A DNA stretch of 17,225 bases. Origin: Verrucomicrobiota bacterium. Its GTDB lineage: Bacteria; Verrucomicrobiota; Verrucomicrobiia; Limisphaerales; DSYF01. Below, piece after piece: positions 1 to 7,142 of this stretch. The stretch spans positions 1 to 17,225 of the forward strand of contig JALOTU010000009.1 of NCBI GenBank assembly GCA_025457725.1, in the 5' to 3' direction. Each line of letters begins with the position of its first letter. Within the stretch, counting starts at the first letter, position 1. The notes under the pieces were generated by a model, which saw only the letters and a program-made list of their open reading frames with translations, was not told the origin of the DNA and ran no database searches. Both the position numbers and the translations under genes were made by a program.

Positions 1-683
1 AACCGGTCTTTGGGCCAGCGTTTGGCCGGGCCATACTCGGCACCCGCGTTCAACCCCAGCCAACGGCGGTCAGGGGCAATGGCGAATTTTGACAAAGCCG
101 ACCGCACCTCCGTCGCATCCACGGCGAGGGCCGGGGCCAATGGCGTCCCGAGTGCTCCCAGGGTTGTCGCCAGATGCAGATACTCGTGCATCTGGTGGGC
201 TGCCGATGGCACCGCCCCACCCGTCAGACCGGGTGCGGGTTGCAGACCGGCGTTTTGAACCAGTTGCCGGACCTCGGCCACACGCCGCTTGCGCATCTTC
301 ATATGACCCGGGCGTGTCGGGATGACATCGGTCAGAAACCAGTTCCGCCAGGGCCGCGTGTAACCGATCCGGCGCGGGACGCCCGCGAGCCAGACCTCCA
401 GCGCGCTGCGTGGCGAGTTGGGCAACACCAGGGCGCAGTCAAAGCCCCCACCCCGGATTTTGGCGCCGGTGGCCCACATCGATTCACCGGGCTCGATGCG
501 GAAGACATCATCGATGGCGGGGTGCGCGTGCCACAGGTCCGCCAGCTTGGCCCGGGTCAACAGGGTGATGTGCGTGCCGGGCATTGCCTCGCGCAAGCGC
601 AGCAGCGCCGGCGTGCTCATCACGGCGTCACCCAGCCAGTTGACGCCGCGGACGAGGAGCTTGCTTGGCGAGGAAGCGCTCAC
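1..683 (-). CDS. waaF: Lipopolysaccharide heptosyltransferase II, 5' two thirds (runs off the window)
   Basis: This frame is open from a GTG at 683 to the left edge and gives about 227 residues; the family is usually near 340, so the C-terminal third lies outside. The N-terminus carries VNWLGDAVMSTPA (residues 14-26), the acceptor-side glycine/aspartate motif of glycosyltransferase family 9. Near the edge is NAGAEYGPAKRWP, the strongly conserved WaaF signature around the ADP-heptose site. WaaF adds the second L-glycero-D-manno-heptose to the lipopolysaccharide inner core on the cytoplasmic face of the inner membrane. I chose the GTG because no ATG, GTG or TTG lies a short way upstream in this frame, and it sits 7 bases after the stop of the acyltransferase gene. 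The ATG overlapping that stop is in a frame that terminates after four codons. No clear ribosome binding site is visible, so translation may be coupled to the gene before it. Family is seen in sequence; the exact acceptor is inferred. Confidence 0.88.
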   Translation of the reverse strand, partial: MSASSPSKLLVRGVNWLGDAVMSTPALLRLREAMPGTHITLLTRAKLADLWHAHPAIDDVFRIEPGESMWATGAKIRGGGFDCALVLPNSPRSALEVWLAGVPRRIGYTRPWRNWFLTDVIPTRPGHMKMRKRRVAEVRQLVQNAGLQPAPGLTGGAVPSAAHQMHEYLHLATTLGALGTPLAPALAVDATEVRSALSKFAIAPDRRWLGLNAGAEYGPAKRWPKDR

Positions 684-690
684 GGAAAGG

Positions 691-1578
691 TCATGCGACC
701 GGTCGGCCGCGTTTCCAGCGGTTGTGCACCCAGAACCAGCTTGCCGGATCGCGGCGCACGGCCACCTCGAAAGCCGCGTTCACATCGCTCATGATGGCAG
801 CCGTCGAACGCGGGGCGCCGTGTTCATGGGTGGGAATCTCCGGTCCGAACTCGATACGCCATCGGGCCAGTCGCACGCGGCAGCAAACGGCGGTGTAAAG
901 CCTGCAACCGTAACGCAGCGCGAACAGGGCGGCGGCGGGCGAGGTGGAACACATGTGACCGAAGAAAGGCAGCTGCACGCCGCGGTCGCCCCCGTCCTGG
1001 TCGCTGGCCAATCCGAGGATCATCCCCGATTGCCGCATCGCGGCGCGCAGCTTGGCCCCTTCCGATCGTCGCTCGAAAAACAGGCATCCGGACGTCTTCC
1101 GCAGGTCTCGCATGAGACGGTTGAGGGAGGCCTGGGGCAGCCCCCGGTAGGTCGAGACGGACTGAAAGCGGAGGCAGGCCAGATTCGAGTGCACGTAGAG
1201 TTCGAAGTTGGAAAAATGGCCGACCGCCACCACGACGCTGGTCAGCGGGGCATCCGCCGGCGGATGAGCGAGTTCGTCCGGGACAACCCACTCGAGCACC
1301 TGACTCAGTTGCGCGGCACTCATGGAGGCGGTCTTGACCCCGCAGGCGTAACTTTCGCCAATGCGGCGGAAGCTCTCCCGGGCAAGGTCGCGGACCGCCT
1401 CCGGCGACAGATCCGGAAAGCAGCGCGCGATGTTGTTCCGTGCCACGCGGCGATGCCGGGCATCCAGCGAATACGCCAGGCGCCCTCCCTGCCGCCCGAG
1501 CCGGGCCACCAGATCCAGCGGGAGCGCCTGCAGGACCAGGATCAGGCACTTGGCGACGCTGTAAAGGAGCCAGTCCAT
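691..1578 (-). CDS. LpxL/HtrB-family lipid A secondary acyltransferase
   Basis: A 295-residue member of the lysophospholipid acyltransferase superfamily, type LpxL/LpxM. The catalytic H-x4-E motif is GHFSNFE (His121, Glu126). Further family blocks are SDQDGGDRGVQLPFFG (192-207), which forms the substrate pocket, and the C-terminal RDPASWFWVHNRWK. Residues 4-20 form the hydrophobic N-terminal anchor typical of the family. The enzyme transfers a fatty acyl chain from acyl-ACP to a hydroxyacyl chain of Kdo-lipid A at the inner face of the inner membrane. Its length matches the family (about 290-310). The ATG lies 3 bases after the lpxK stop and the gene is followed 7 bases later by waaF, so the three are almost certainly one operon. 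Whether it acts as the first (LpxL) or second (LpxM) acyltransferase cannot be told from sequence, so no symbol is given. Confidence 0.88.
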   Translation of the reverse strand: MDWLLYSVAKCLILVLQALPLDLVARLGRQGGRLAYSLDARHRRVARNNIARCFPDLSPEAVRDLARESFRRIGESYACGVKTASMSAAQLSQVLEWVVPDELAHPPADAPLTSVVVAVGHFSNFELYVHSNLACLRFQSVSTYRGLPQASLNRLMRDLRKTSGCLFFERRSEGAKLRAAMRQSGMILGLASDQDGGDRGVQLPFFGHMCSTSPAAALFALRYGCRLYTAVCCRVRLARWRIEFGPEIPTHEHGAPRSTAAIMSDVNAAFEVAVRRDPASWFWVHNRWKRGRPVA

Positions 1579-1581
1579 CGC

Positions 1582-2640
1582 TCAACGAAAACAGATGCGC
1601 CGCACGCAGTCCTGGAAATCCTCCGCACCGCTCATGATCTTGATTTCCACGCGCATGAAATAGAACGGGAGATCGCGCCGGTCGAGTTTGGGAAAGCGCA
1701 CGGCGTCCTTCTGGGTGGTCACCAGCAACTCCGCCTGCCGTTTCTTGCTGCGGTTGATGAAGTTCAACAACTCCTGCTGGCTGAACCGGTGGTGATCCGC
1801 GAATCGCTTGGTGTAGACCAGGTCACAGCCGAGCTTGAGCAGGCTGCCCTCGAAGCTCTCCGGCTGGGCAATGCCGCTGATCGTAGCCACCTTGCGCCCC
1901 TGCAGCACCGAGAGCTCGTGGCGGTCGCCGGTGAACACATCCTCGAAATAAAGCGGTTGATGCATGCATTCGATGATGCCGGCGTTGGCGTTCAAGGTTT
2001 GAATCTGCCGGCGCAGCTCCGCCGTCCGTCCGTCGCTCTTGGTGATGAAGATGACGTTGGCGCGGGAAAGGTGGGAGGGCGGTTCCCGCAGGGTGCCGCG
2101 GGGAAGCAACTGGTTGTTGCCGAATGGTTGCTGGCGGTCAATGAGCACGACATCCTGCCGGCGTCCGCGGAGTTTCCAATACTGGAACCCGTCGTCCAGC
2201 AGCAGCGTGTCGCAGCCGAACTTCTCAATCGCATACCGACCCGACTTCACGCGGTCCTTGTCCACCAGCACCACCACATCCTTGAGATTGGACGCCAGCA
2301 TGTAGGGCTCGTCCCCCGCCACCTCGGAATCAAGCAGCAACGATTTGCCGTCGGAAACCACGCGGGGCGGGGTGGTGTCGCCGCGCAGCAGGATCTGGTT
2401 GAGAATGCGCTCGTGGATGGGACGCGGACGCGAGCGGTAGCCCCGCGAGAGAATCGCCACCTTGCGCCCCTGGTCCTGGAGCGCCCGCGCGAATTTCTCC
2501 ACCACCGGGGTCTTGCCCGTGCCGCCGACGGTGAGGTTGCCCACGGCGATGACCTGCACGCCCAGGGTGGCGTCGCGCAGGACGCGGTCGAGCACAAACG
2601 TCTCGAGGCTTTCATTCCAGGCGCGCAAAGTTTCCCGCAT
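1582..2640 (-). CDS. lpxK: Tetraacyldisaccharide 4'-kinase (lipid A 4'-kinase)
   Basis: A 352-residue LpxK. The Walker A loop is VGNLTVGGTGKTP (33-45), the conserved LLLDDGFQ block is at 146-153, and DHHRF, a family signature, is at 282-286. LpxK phosphorylates the 4' position of the tetraacyldisaccharide-1-phosphate with ATP to make lipid IVA at the inner membrane. It is the first gene of the operon lpxK, acyltransferase, waaF. The start is uncertain. The ATG at 2640 has no Shine-Dalgarno sequence and gives only 32 residues before the P-loop, without the hydrophobic membrane-associated N-terminal helix usual in LpxK. Upstream the frame stays open for about 20 codons with no start, then meets a stop. 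A hairpin-rich repeat region abuts the start codon. Catalytic motifs are intact, so the enzyme is probably active; identity is certain, the N-terminus is not. Confidence 0.93.
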   Translation of the reverse strand: MRETLRAWNESLETFVLDRVLRDATLGVQVIAVGNLTVGGTGKTPVVEKFARALQDQGRKVAILSRGYRSRPRPIHERILNQILLRGDTTPPRVVSDGKSLLLDSEVAGDEPYMLASNLKDVVVLVDKDRVKSGRYAIEKFGCDTLLLDDGFQYWKLRGRRQDVVLIDRQQPFGNNQLLPRGTLREPPSHLSRANVIFITKSDGRTAELRRQIQTLNANAGIIECMHQPLYFEDVFTGDRHELSVLQGRKVATISGIAQPESFEGSLLKLGCDLVYTKRFADHHRFSQQELLNFINRSKKRQAELLVTTQKDAVRFPKLDRRDLPFYFMRVEIKIMSGAEDFQDCVRRICFR

Positions 2641-2652
2641 CGCGGCGCAGTC

Positions 2653-2673
2653 TGCCTGCGCTCCCGCAGGGCA
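2653..2673. repeat. Small hairpin just upstream of lpxK
   Basis: TGCCTGCG, loop CTCC, then CGCAGGGCA: an 8-pair stem with one bulged G. It ends 13 bases from the lpxK start codon and lies in the same spacer as the two GCCGG palindromes. It could be part of the same repeat unit or a leader hairpin that affects lpxK translation. Seen in sequence; role unknown. Confidence 0.4.
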
Positions 2674-2728
2674 GCAAGCGGAAGGCTTGGAGGCTGCAGC
2701 GCAGACGCGTCTTCATCCGGGAGGTATC

Positions 2729-2798
2729 GCCGGCTTTCCAGCCGGCAAATGGAACCCACCCCCAGGCCACCCCATCCCCAAGCCGGTTGAAAACCGGC
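2729..2798. repeat. Pair of oppositely oriented GCCGG palindromes (REP-doublet-like)
   Basis: Two perfect hairpins lie 35 bases apart in the spacer between the dehydrogenase gene and lpxK. At 2729-2746 a 7-base stem GCCGGCT/AGCCGGC encloses loop TTCC. At 2782-2798 a 7-base stem GCCGGTT/AACCGGC encloses loop GAA. The reverse complement of the second, GCCGGTTTTCAACCGGC, closely matches the first, so the two are related copies in inverted orientation, the arrangement of REP doublets (REPIN/BIME). Neither is followed by a T tract, so a simple terminator is less likely. Mobility is inferred. Confidence 0.6.
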
Positions 2799-2845
2799 GC
2801 CACTCCGAAAACACGGGCTCATGGGAGCGTTTGCCCTGTCGGAGG

Positions 2846-4282
2846 CTACCAGCCGCGTTCCATGCTGCGGCGCCGCCAGAGGAACTCGAACATGTTCCCC
2901 TCGTGCGGCTGGTCCCAGGAAACCTTCAGGGTGGAGACCGGTCCCAGGTTCAGGCGCTCGATCTCGGGAAACGCCTGCAACTGGCCAATGAAGACCGGAT
3001 CCCGGGTGATCGCGCTCACGGCCAGGCTGTAGCCGATCTGGCGGAGCATGTCCTGTTGCGGCACCTCGACCACGGACACGTAGGGACAGAGAAACTCGCG
3101 GTTGGCCAGCGGATGTTGGAACGAATCGCACAGAACGACCGTGGGACGCAGGTAAACGCCGCCTTGGAACTCGACCTTCCGCGGACCACCACGAAACGCC
3201 GCCGTCACCTCCACCGCCCCTGAAGTCTTCAGCCCCTCCTCAATCTGCGCGTCAATGAACTCGGCCATTTTCGGATTGGCAAATCCGGAGAGCCGGGCGT
3301 CGGGATCCTCGGGCGCAGCGGGCTCCAGGGGCCCGAGCTTCTCGGCCAGCGCCCGGGCAAGCTCGCCCGCGTGCTTCGGCACCACGACCATGCTGGCATT
3401 GATGCAGGAACGGCCGCCATTGTCGCTGACCGCACTGACCATCACGTCCAGGTAGTCGCGCCAGTCCTCGACGCAGTCCTCCCCGATCAGGATCTTGCTC
3501 CAGCCCGGACCATGCACCTGAACCGCGGGATTGCCGGCGTACTGGTCCGTCGTGGATTGATCCCCGAAAATCAGGGCGCGACCGCACTGCTGCAGGATGG
3601 TGGACGCGCCTTCGTGATCCGTGGGATAGAATCCAAACGCCTCCGGCGGCACCCCGGCGGCCATGAACGCTTGGATCAGGCGATAGGGCGTCCAGGGCTC
3701 CTCCTTGCCCGGCTTGATGACGACCGGGGTCTTGAGGGCGATGGCCGGCAGCCAGAGGGAGTTCACGGCGGGCGAATTGCTCGGCATCACCAGCCCCAGC
3801 GCCTGCGTGGTCGGAAGGAAACTCAACCGCGTTCCGAACTGCTCGCCAAACCCGGTGTCGAGGATGGAAAGGTCCAGTCCGCGCGTCAGGCCGTTGAGCA
3901 CCGTCCGCATGTGCGTCAGCGCATCGTGAATCTTGTCCATGTTGCGCCGGACCAGGACGTGGGGCAGGCCGCTCGTGCGGCTCAGCGTTCCAATGTAATC
4001 CTGCGGCGACTGGGTGTGGCCCTGATCCCCCAGCGGAAGCGTTCCGTTAAGAAACAGCTCGCCTGCCCGGGCCGACAGATCAATCAACGATTCCACGCTG
4101 CAACGTTTCAACGACTCCACGCTGCTGGCGATCCTCTGCAGATCCTTGCGAACGATGCCGGCGTTGACGCTGGACACCGTGGCCAGGACCTCCCCCGTCC
4201 GGTGGTCCTTGACCTCGTGACCGTCGAGGCTCGCATAGTGGCGCCCCAGGCGCAGGGCGGGGATATGGGGGATCGATGTCAT
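2846..4282 (-). CDS. Aldehyde dehydrogenase superfamily oxidoreductase, possibly acyl-CoA-dependent
   Basis: A 478-residue aldehyde-dehydrogenase-fold protein, the normal family length. The NAD(P)-binding segment is MPSNSPAVNSLWLPAIALK followed by TPVVIKPGKEEPWTP (166-199, Lys190 at the usual cofactor lysine), and the catalytic cysteine is Cys293 in DNGGRSCINAS. The general-base glutamate of hydrolytic aldehyde dehydrogenases (ELGGK-type block about 34 residues before the cysteine) is not present; the corresponding stretch reads QVHGPGWSKILIG. Loss of that glutamate is known for CoA-acylating members, so reversible acyl-CoA/aldehyde conversion is possible, but this is inference and the substrate is unknown. 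The frame is open upstream to 4564, but those 94 residues are arginine- and proline-rich and low in hydrophobics. The ATG at 4282 (MTSIPHIPALRLG) gives a sensible N-terminus. No signal peptide, so cytoplasmic. It lies 71 bases after the stop of the small membrane protein gene on the same strand. Confidence 0.85.
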   Translation of the reverse strand: MTSIPHIPALRLGRHYASLDGHEVKDHRTGEVLATVSSVNAGIVRKDLQRIASSVESLKRCSVESLIDLSARAGELFLNGTLPLGDQGHTQSPQDYIGTLSRTSGLPHVLVRRNMDKIHDALTHMRTVLNGLTRGLDLSILDTGFGEQFGTRLSFLPTTQALGLVMPSNSPAVNSLWLPAIALKTPVVIKPGKEEPWTPYRLIQAFMAAGVPPEAFGFYPTDHEGASTILQQCGRALIFGDQSTTDQYAGNPAVQVHGPGWSKILIGEDCVEDWRDYLDVMVSAVSDNGGRSCINASMVVVPKHAGELARALAEKLGPLEPAAPEDPDARLSGFANPKMAEFIDAQIEEGLKTSGAVEVTAAFRGGPRKVEFQGGVYLRPTVVLCDSFQHPLANREFLCPYVSVVEVPQQDMLRQIGYSLAVSAITRDPVFIGQLQAFPEIERLNLGPVSTLKVSWDQPHEGNMFEFLWRRRSMERGW

Positions 4283-4353
4283 GGGAGAGGATCTTGGACG
4301 ATGAGCTTCAGGCTGCGGGGTGCTGCGGTGAAACCGGGATGGAGGGTGACAGA

Positions 4354-4779
4354 TCAAGGCGCTGCATGGTCGCGGCCTCCGCCCCACAACTTGCTGATCC
4401 CGAACCAGGCCAGCATCGCCGCCCCGACGGGGGTGCCGAGCAACGAGGTGGGGACGGCGGCAATGACGGCCAGCAACACCGAGTAGCCCAGGGCGGCGGC
4501 GCCCGTTTGCTTCTTGAGAAGCTTCTGGATCAACAGGGTGGGAAACAGCACGGTCAGGAAACACAAGGGGATGGTGATCACCCAGTCAATCACCAGGAAC
4601 TCGGGCATCAACCACAGATTGTCCACAACCAGCAGCAGGAGCGCGGAGAGGGGATGGATCGGAGGACCTCCCATTGCCGACTCCTTCCGGGGAAGACGGC
4701 GGGCGACACCGCTGTCCGGACCGGTGCGCGGCGGCTCCGGCAACACCTCCACGTCGATATATCTGGGTTCCATTGACAT
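4354..4779 (-). CDS. Small hypothetical membrane protein
   Basis: A 141-residue protein that I do not recognise. The first 40 residues are polar and proline-rich. Then come about four hydrophobic stretches near 41-58, 61-85, 95-112 and 116-129, separated by the basic loop KLLKKQ. This predicts an integral inner-membrane protein with a short cytoplasmic loop. A second in-frame ATG lies two codons in (4773) and could be the true start; neither has a clear ribosome binding site. It is upstream of the dehydrogenase gene on the same strand (71-base gap) and divergent from clpP (144-base gap), so it may share a transcript with the dehydrogenase. Coding is supported by the length, the strong hydrophobic pattern and the lack of any better frame on either strand. 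Function cannot be assigned. Confidence 0.6.
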   Translation of the reverse strand: MSMEPRYIDVEVLPEPPRTGPDSGVARRLPRKESAMGGPPIHPLSALLLLVVDNLWLMPEFLVIDWVITIPLCFLTVLFPTLLIQKLLKKQTGAAALGYSVLLAVIAAVPTSLLGTPVGAAMLAWFGISKLWGGGRDHAAP

Positions 4780-4874
4780 TCGTTCAATTTTGCCTGCCCG
4801 GTAGAATAGCCCCGGCTCCCGACATCGTCCACCCCCGTCACGGCTCTGCAGGCGGGTGCCGCCGGGTGCCGTGC

Positions 4875-4903
4875 TTGACCCTGCTCCCCCCCTGACATAG
4901 GTT
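4875..4903 (+). promoter_or_regulatory. Candidate clpP promoter
   Basis: TTGACC (4875-4880), a 17-base spacer, then TAGGTT (4898-4903), about 20 bases before the clpP start. The -35 matches sigma70 consensus at 5 of 6 positions, the -10 at only 3 of 6. Spacing is ideal and position is plausible, but the match is weak. Confidence 0.3.
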
Positions 4904-4923
4904 CGCGAGCAGCAATTACAGCT

Positions 4924-5547
4924 ATGAACGAAAAAAGCTTCCTGGTGCCGATGGTGGTCGAACAGACCGGCCGTGGCGAACGTGGTTACGACATCTACTC
5001 ACGCCTGTTGGTGGACCGCATTGTTTTCCTCGGCACGCCCGTGGATGACATGGTGTCCAACCTGATCATCGCCCAGCTCCTGTTCCTGCAGATGACCGAT
5101 CCGAAGAAGGACATTCACCTTTACATCAACTCCCCGGGCGGCAGCGTCACGGCGGGCCTCGCCATCTACGACACCATGCAGTTCCTGACCTGCGACGTGA
5201 ACACCTATTGCATCGGCCAGGCGGCGAGCATGGGGGCAGTGCTGTTGACGGCCGGCACCGCGGGCAAACGCTTCGCGCTGCCGAATGCGCGCATCATGAT
5301 CCATCAACCCTGGGGCGGCGTGCAGGGCCAGGCCACGGACATCAGCATCCAGGCCAAGGAAATCCTCCGCCTGAAGGACCGGCTGAACGAGATCCTGGCA
5401 AAACATACCGGCAAATCGGTGGATGATATCGCCAAGGACACCGATCGCGACCGGTTCCTCTCCGCCGATGAAGCCAGGGAATACGGCTTGGTGGACCAGG
5501 TGGTGGCGTCGCGAAAGGAAATCCCCGCCGACACCGAGAAGAAGTAG
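4924..5547 (+). CDS. clpP: ATP-dependent Clp protease proteolytic subunit
   Basis: A 207-residue ClpP, the usual length. The serine-protease triad is complete: Ser102 in GQAASMGA, His127 in IMIHQP and Asp176 in DTDRDRF, with the 25- and 49-residue spacings of the family. NSPGGSVTAG (69-78) forms the oxyanion region. The first 20 residues (ending EQTGRGERGYDIYSRLL) are the axial loop and propeptide region; the segment before YDIYS is short, so processing may be minimal. ClpP forms two heptameric rings in the cytoplasm that degrade proteins unfolded by ClpX, which is encoded 86 bases downstream. In many bacteria tig (trigger factor) precedes clpP; here the neighbour is a divergent membrane protein gene. 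No Shine-Dalgarno is evident before the ATG. Confidence 0.97.
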   Translation: MNEKSFLVPMVVEQTGRGERGYDIYSRLLVDRIVFLGTPVDDMVSNLIIAQLLFLQMTDPKKDIHLYINSPGGSVTAGLAIYDTMQFLTCDVNTYCIGQAASMGAVLLTAGTAGKRFALPNARIMIHQPWGGVQGQATDISIQAKEILRLKDRLNEILAKHTGKSVDDIAKDTDRDRFLSADEAREYGLVDQVVASRKEIPADTEKK

Positions 5548-5633
5548 GGACGCTGGAACGCATTCTGCATCGGTGGGTCTGACCGCCGCAACCGGCGCTT
5601 GAGACCGCCGAGGAATCGATACTGGAGACGCTT

Positions 5634-6935
5634 ATGGCTCGTCCGACCAATCTGACCATGTGCAGCTTCTGCGGGAAATCCCACGCGGAAGTGCGCAAAC
5701 TCCTTTCCGGACCGGGCGTCTATATCTGCGACAACTGCGTCATTCTCTGCAAGAACCTGCTGGACGTGGAACTGGCCGCGCAGGCTCGCAACCAGAAAAA
5801 GAAACTCAAGGCCCCGAAACCGGCCGACATCCGGGCGGAACTGGAGCGCAGCTGCATCGGACAGGAACACGCCAAGCGCACGCTGTCCGTCGCGGTGCAC
5901 AACCACTACAAGCGCGTGTTCAACAAGCTGGAAGCCGAAGCCGCCAAGGCCGACGACAAGGGGAAGGAACCCGATACCACGCCGCATGCGGATGTCACGC
6001 TGGAGAAGAGCAACATCCTCATGATCGGGCCGACCGGATCGGGCAAGACCCTGCTGGCCCGGACGCTGGCACAGACGCTCGATGTGCCCTTCGCCATCGC
6101 CGATGCCACCACCCTGACGGAAGCCGGTTACGTGGGCGAGGACGTGGAGAACATCGTGCTGCGATTGCTGCAATCCGCCGATTACGACGTGGCGCGGGCC
6201 CAGCGGGGTATCATTTACGTGGACGAAATCGACAAGATCGCCCGCAAGCAGGAGGGCCCGTCCATCACCCGCGATGTTTCCGGCGAAGGCGTGCAACAAG
6301 CCTTGTTGAAGATCCTCGAAGGCACCATTTGCAATGTGCCGCCGCAGGGTGGACGCAAGCATCCCCAGCAGGAATACATCAAGATCGACACCACCGACAT
6401 CCTCTTCATCTGCGGCGGGGCGTTTGGCGGATTGGAACGCGTGGTGGAACGGCGCTTGGGCCGCGATGTCATGGGCTTTGGCGCGGTGGAGAAACAGCAC
6501 AAAACCTCCGCCATCGAGCGCGATCAATTACTGACGCACGTCGAGCCGGAGGATTTGCTGAGTTACGGGTTCATTCCCGAGTTCGTGGGACGGCTGCCCA
6601 TGATCACTTCCCTGGCGGCACTGACGGAGGACCAACTCGTCCAGGTGCTGACCGAGCCCCGGAACGCACTGACCCGGCAGTATGCCAAGCTGCTTGCCAT
6701 GGACGGCGTGGAACTGGACTTTCAGCCCGAATCCCTGCGCGCACTGGCCTCCCAAGCCATCAAGAAGGGCACCGGCACCCGCGCCCTGCGCAGTCTCATG
6801 GAGAAGCTCATGCTCGACCTGATGTATGAGCTGCCCGGTCGCGACGACGTCAGCCATGTGACGATCACCCGGGAAATGGTCTGCGGCGAAGGCGAAGCCA
6901 AGCTTCGACAGCGTGAGAAGAAGGAAGCTGCCTGA
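5634..6935 (+). CDS. clpX: ATP-dependent Clp protease ATP-binding subunit ClpX
   Basis: A 433-residue ClpX. The N-terminal zinc-binding domain has Cys10, Cys13, Cys32 and Cys35 (MCSFCGKS and YICDNCV). The AAA+ core has Walker A GPTGSGKT (132-139), the pore-1 loop GYVGED (165-170), Walker B IIYVDEID (193-200) and the RKH loop in GGRKHPQQE. The tripeptide that docks on ClpP appears as MGF in VMGFGAVE rather than the common IGF or LGF. Sensor 2 reads GTGTRALRS, a mild variant of GARALRS. ClpX is the hexameric unfoldase of ClpXP and recognises tags such as ssrA. The ATG has a GGAG 6 bases upstream, a good ribosome binding site. The 86-base gap after clpP and shared direction suggest co-transcription. 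Confidence 0.97.
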   Translation: MARPTNLTMCSFCGKSHAEVRKLLSGPGVYICDNCVILCKNLLDVELAAQARNQKKKLKAPKPADIRAELERSCIGQEHAKRTLSVAVHNHYKRVFNKLEAEAAKADDKGKEPDTTPHADVTLEKSNILMIGPTGSGKTLLARTLAQTLDVPFAIADATTLTEAGYVGEDVENIVLRLLQSADYDVARAQRGIIYVDEIDKIARKQEGPSITRDVSGEGVQQALLKILEGTICNVPPQGGRKHPQQEYIKIDTTDILFICGGAFGGLERVVERRLGRDVMGFGAVEKQHKTSAIERDQLLTHVEPEDLLSYGFIPEFVGRLPMITSLAALTEDQLVQVLTEPRNALTRQYAKLLAMDGVELDFQPESLRALASQAIKKGTGTRALRSLMEKLMLDLMYELPGRDDVSHVTITREMVCGEGEAKLRQREKKEAA

Positions 6936-7142
6936 GCCCAACGCACGCTTTGCAGGAGTGAGCAGGGAGCCATTGGAGGAGGGCGGGACGACCTTGGCGT
7001 TCACCACATCAGCCATCCACACAGCAAGGTGTCCGGTTGAAATCGCAGGGCTCCCAAGCGGTGCCAGTCCAGACCCCCCATCTGAAGAGCAAGGTCCTCT
7101 GCAAACCCTTTACAGCAGTCACCCCTGGGAGGCTCCCCTGGA

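Noticed and set aside
418..2790. A 790-codon plus-strand reading frame across the lpxK/acyltransferase region
   Set aside because: It is the antisense shadow of lpxK, the acyltransferase and waaF, all of which have clear family motifs. Its product is rich in His, Arg and Gln without any domain, as expected for a GC-rich antisense frame.
4283..4564. N-terminal extension of the dehydrogenase by 94 residues
   Set aside because: The extension is Arg/Pro/His-rich, overlaps the small membrane protein gene in another frame, and lies before the normal start of the family; the ATG at 4282 fits family length.
4773..4807. TTGACA followed by TAGAAT as a strong promoter toward clpP
   Set aside because: Both boxes match well, but the gap is 23 bases, too long for a sigma70 promoter.
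5584..5597. CGCCG-CAAC-CGGCG hairpin between clpP and clpX as a terminator
   Set aside because: Only a 5-base stem and no T tract; the genes are probably co-transcribed, so at most it is weak RNA structure.
6936..7142. Possible small gene or regulatory RNA between clpX and the response regulator
   Set aside because: The 207-base spacer has only a plus-strand frame that begins inside clpX, with no motif, no start signal and no convincing hairpin; I see nothing supportable in it.
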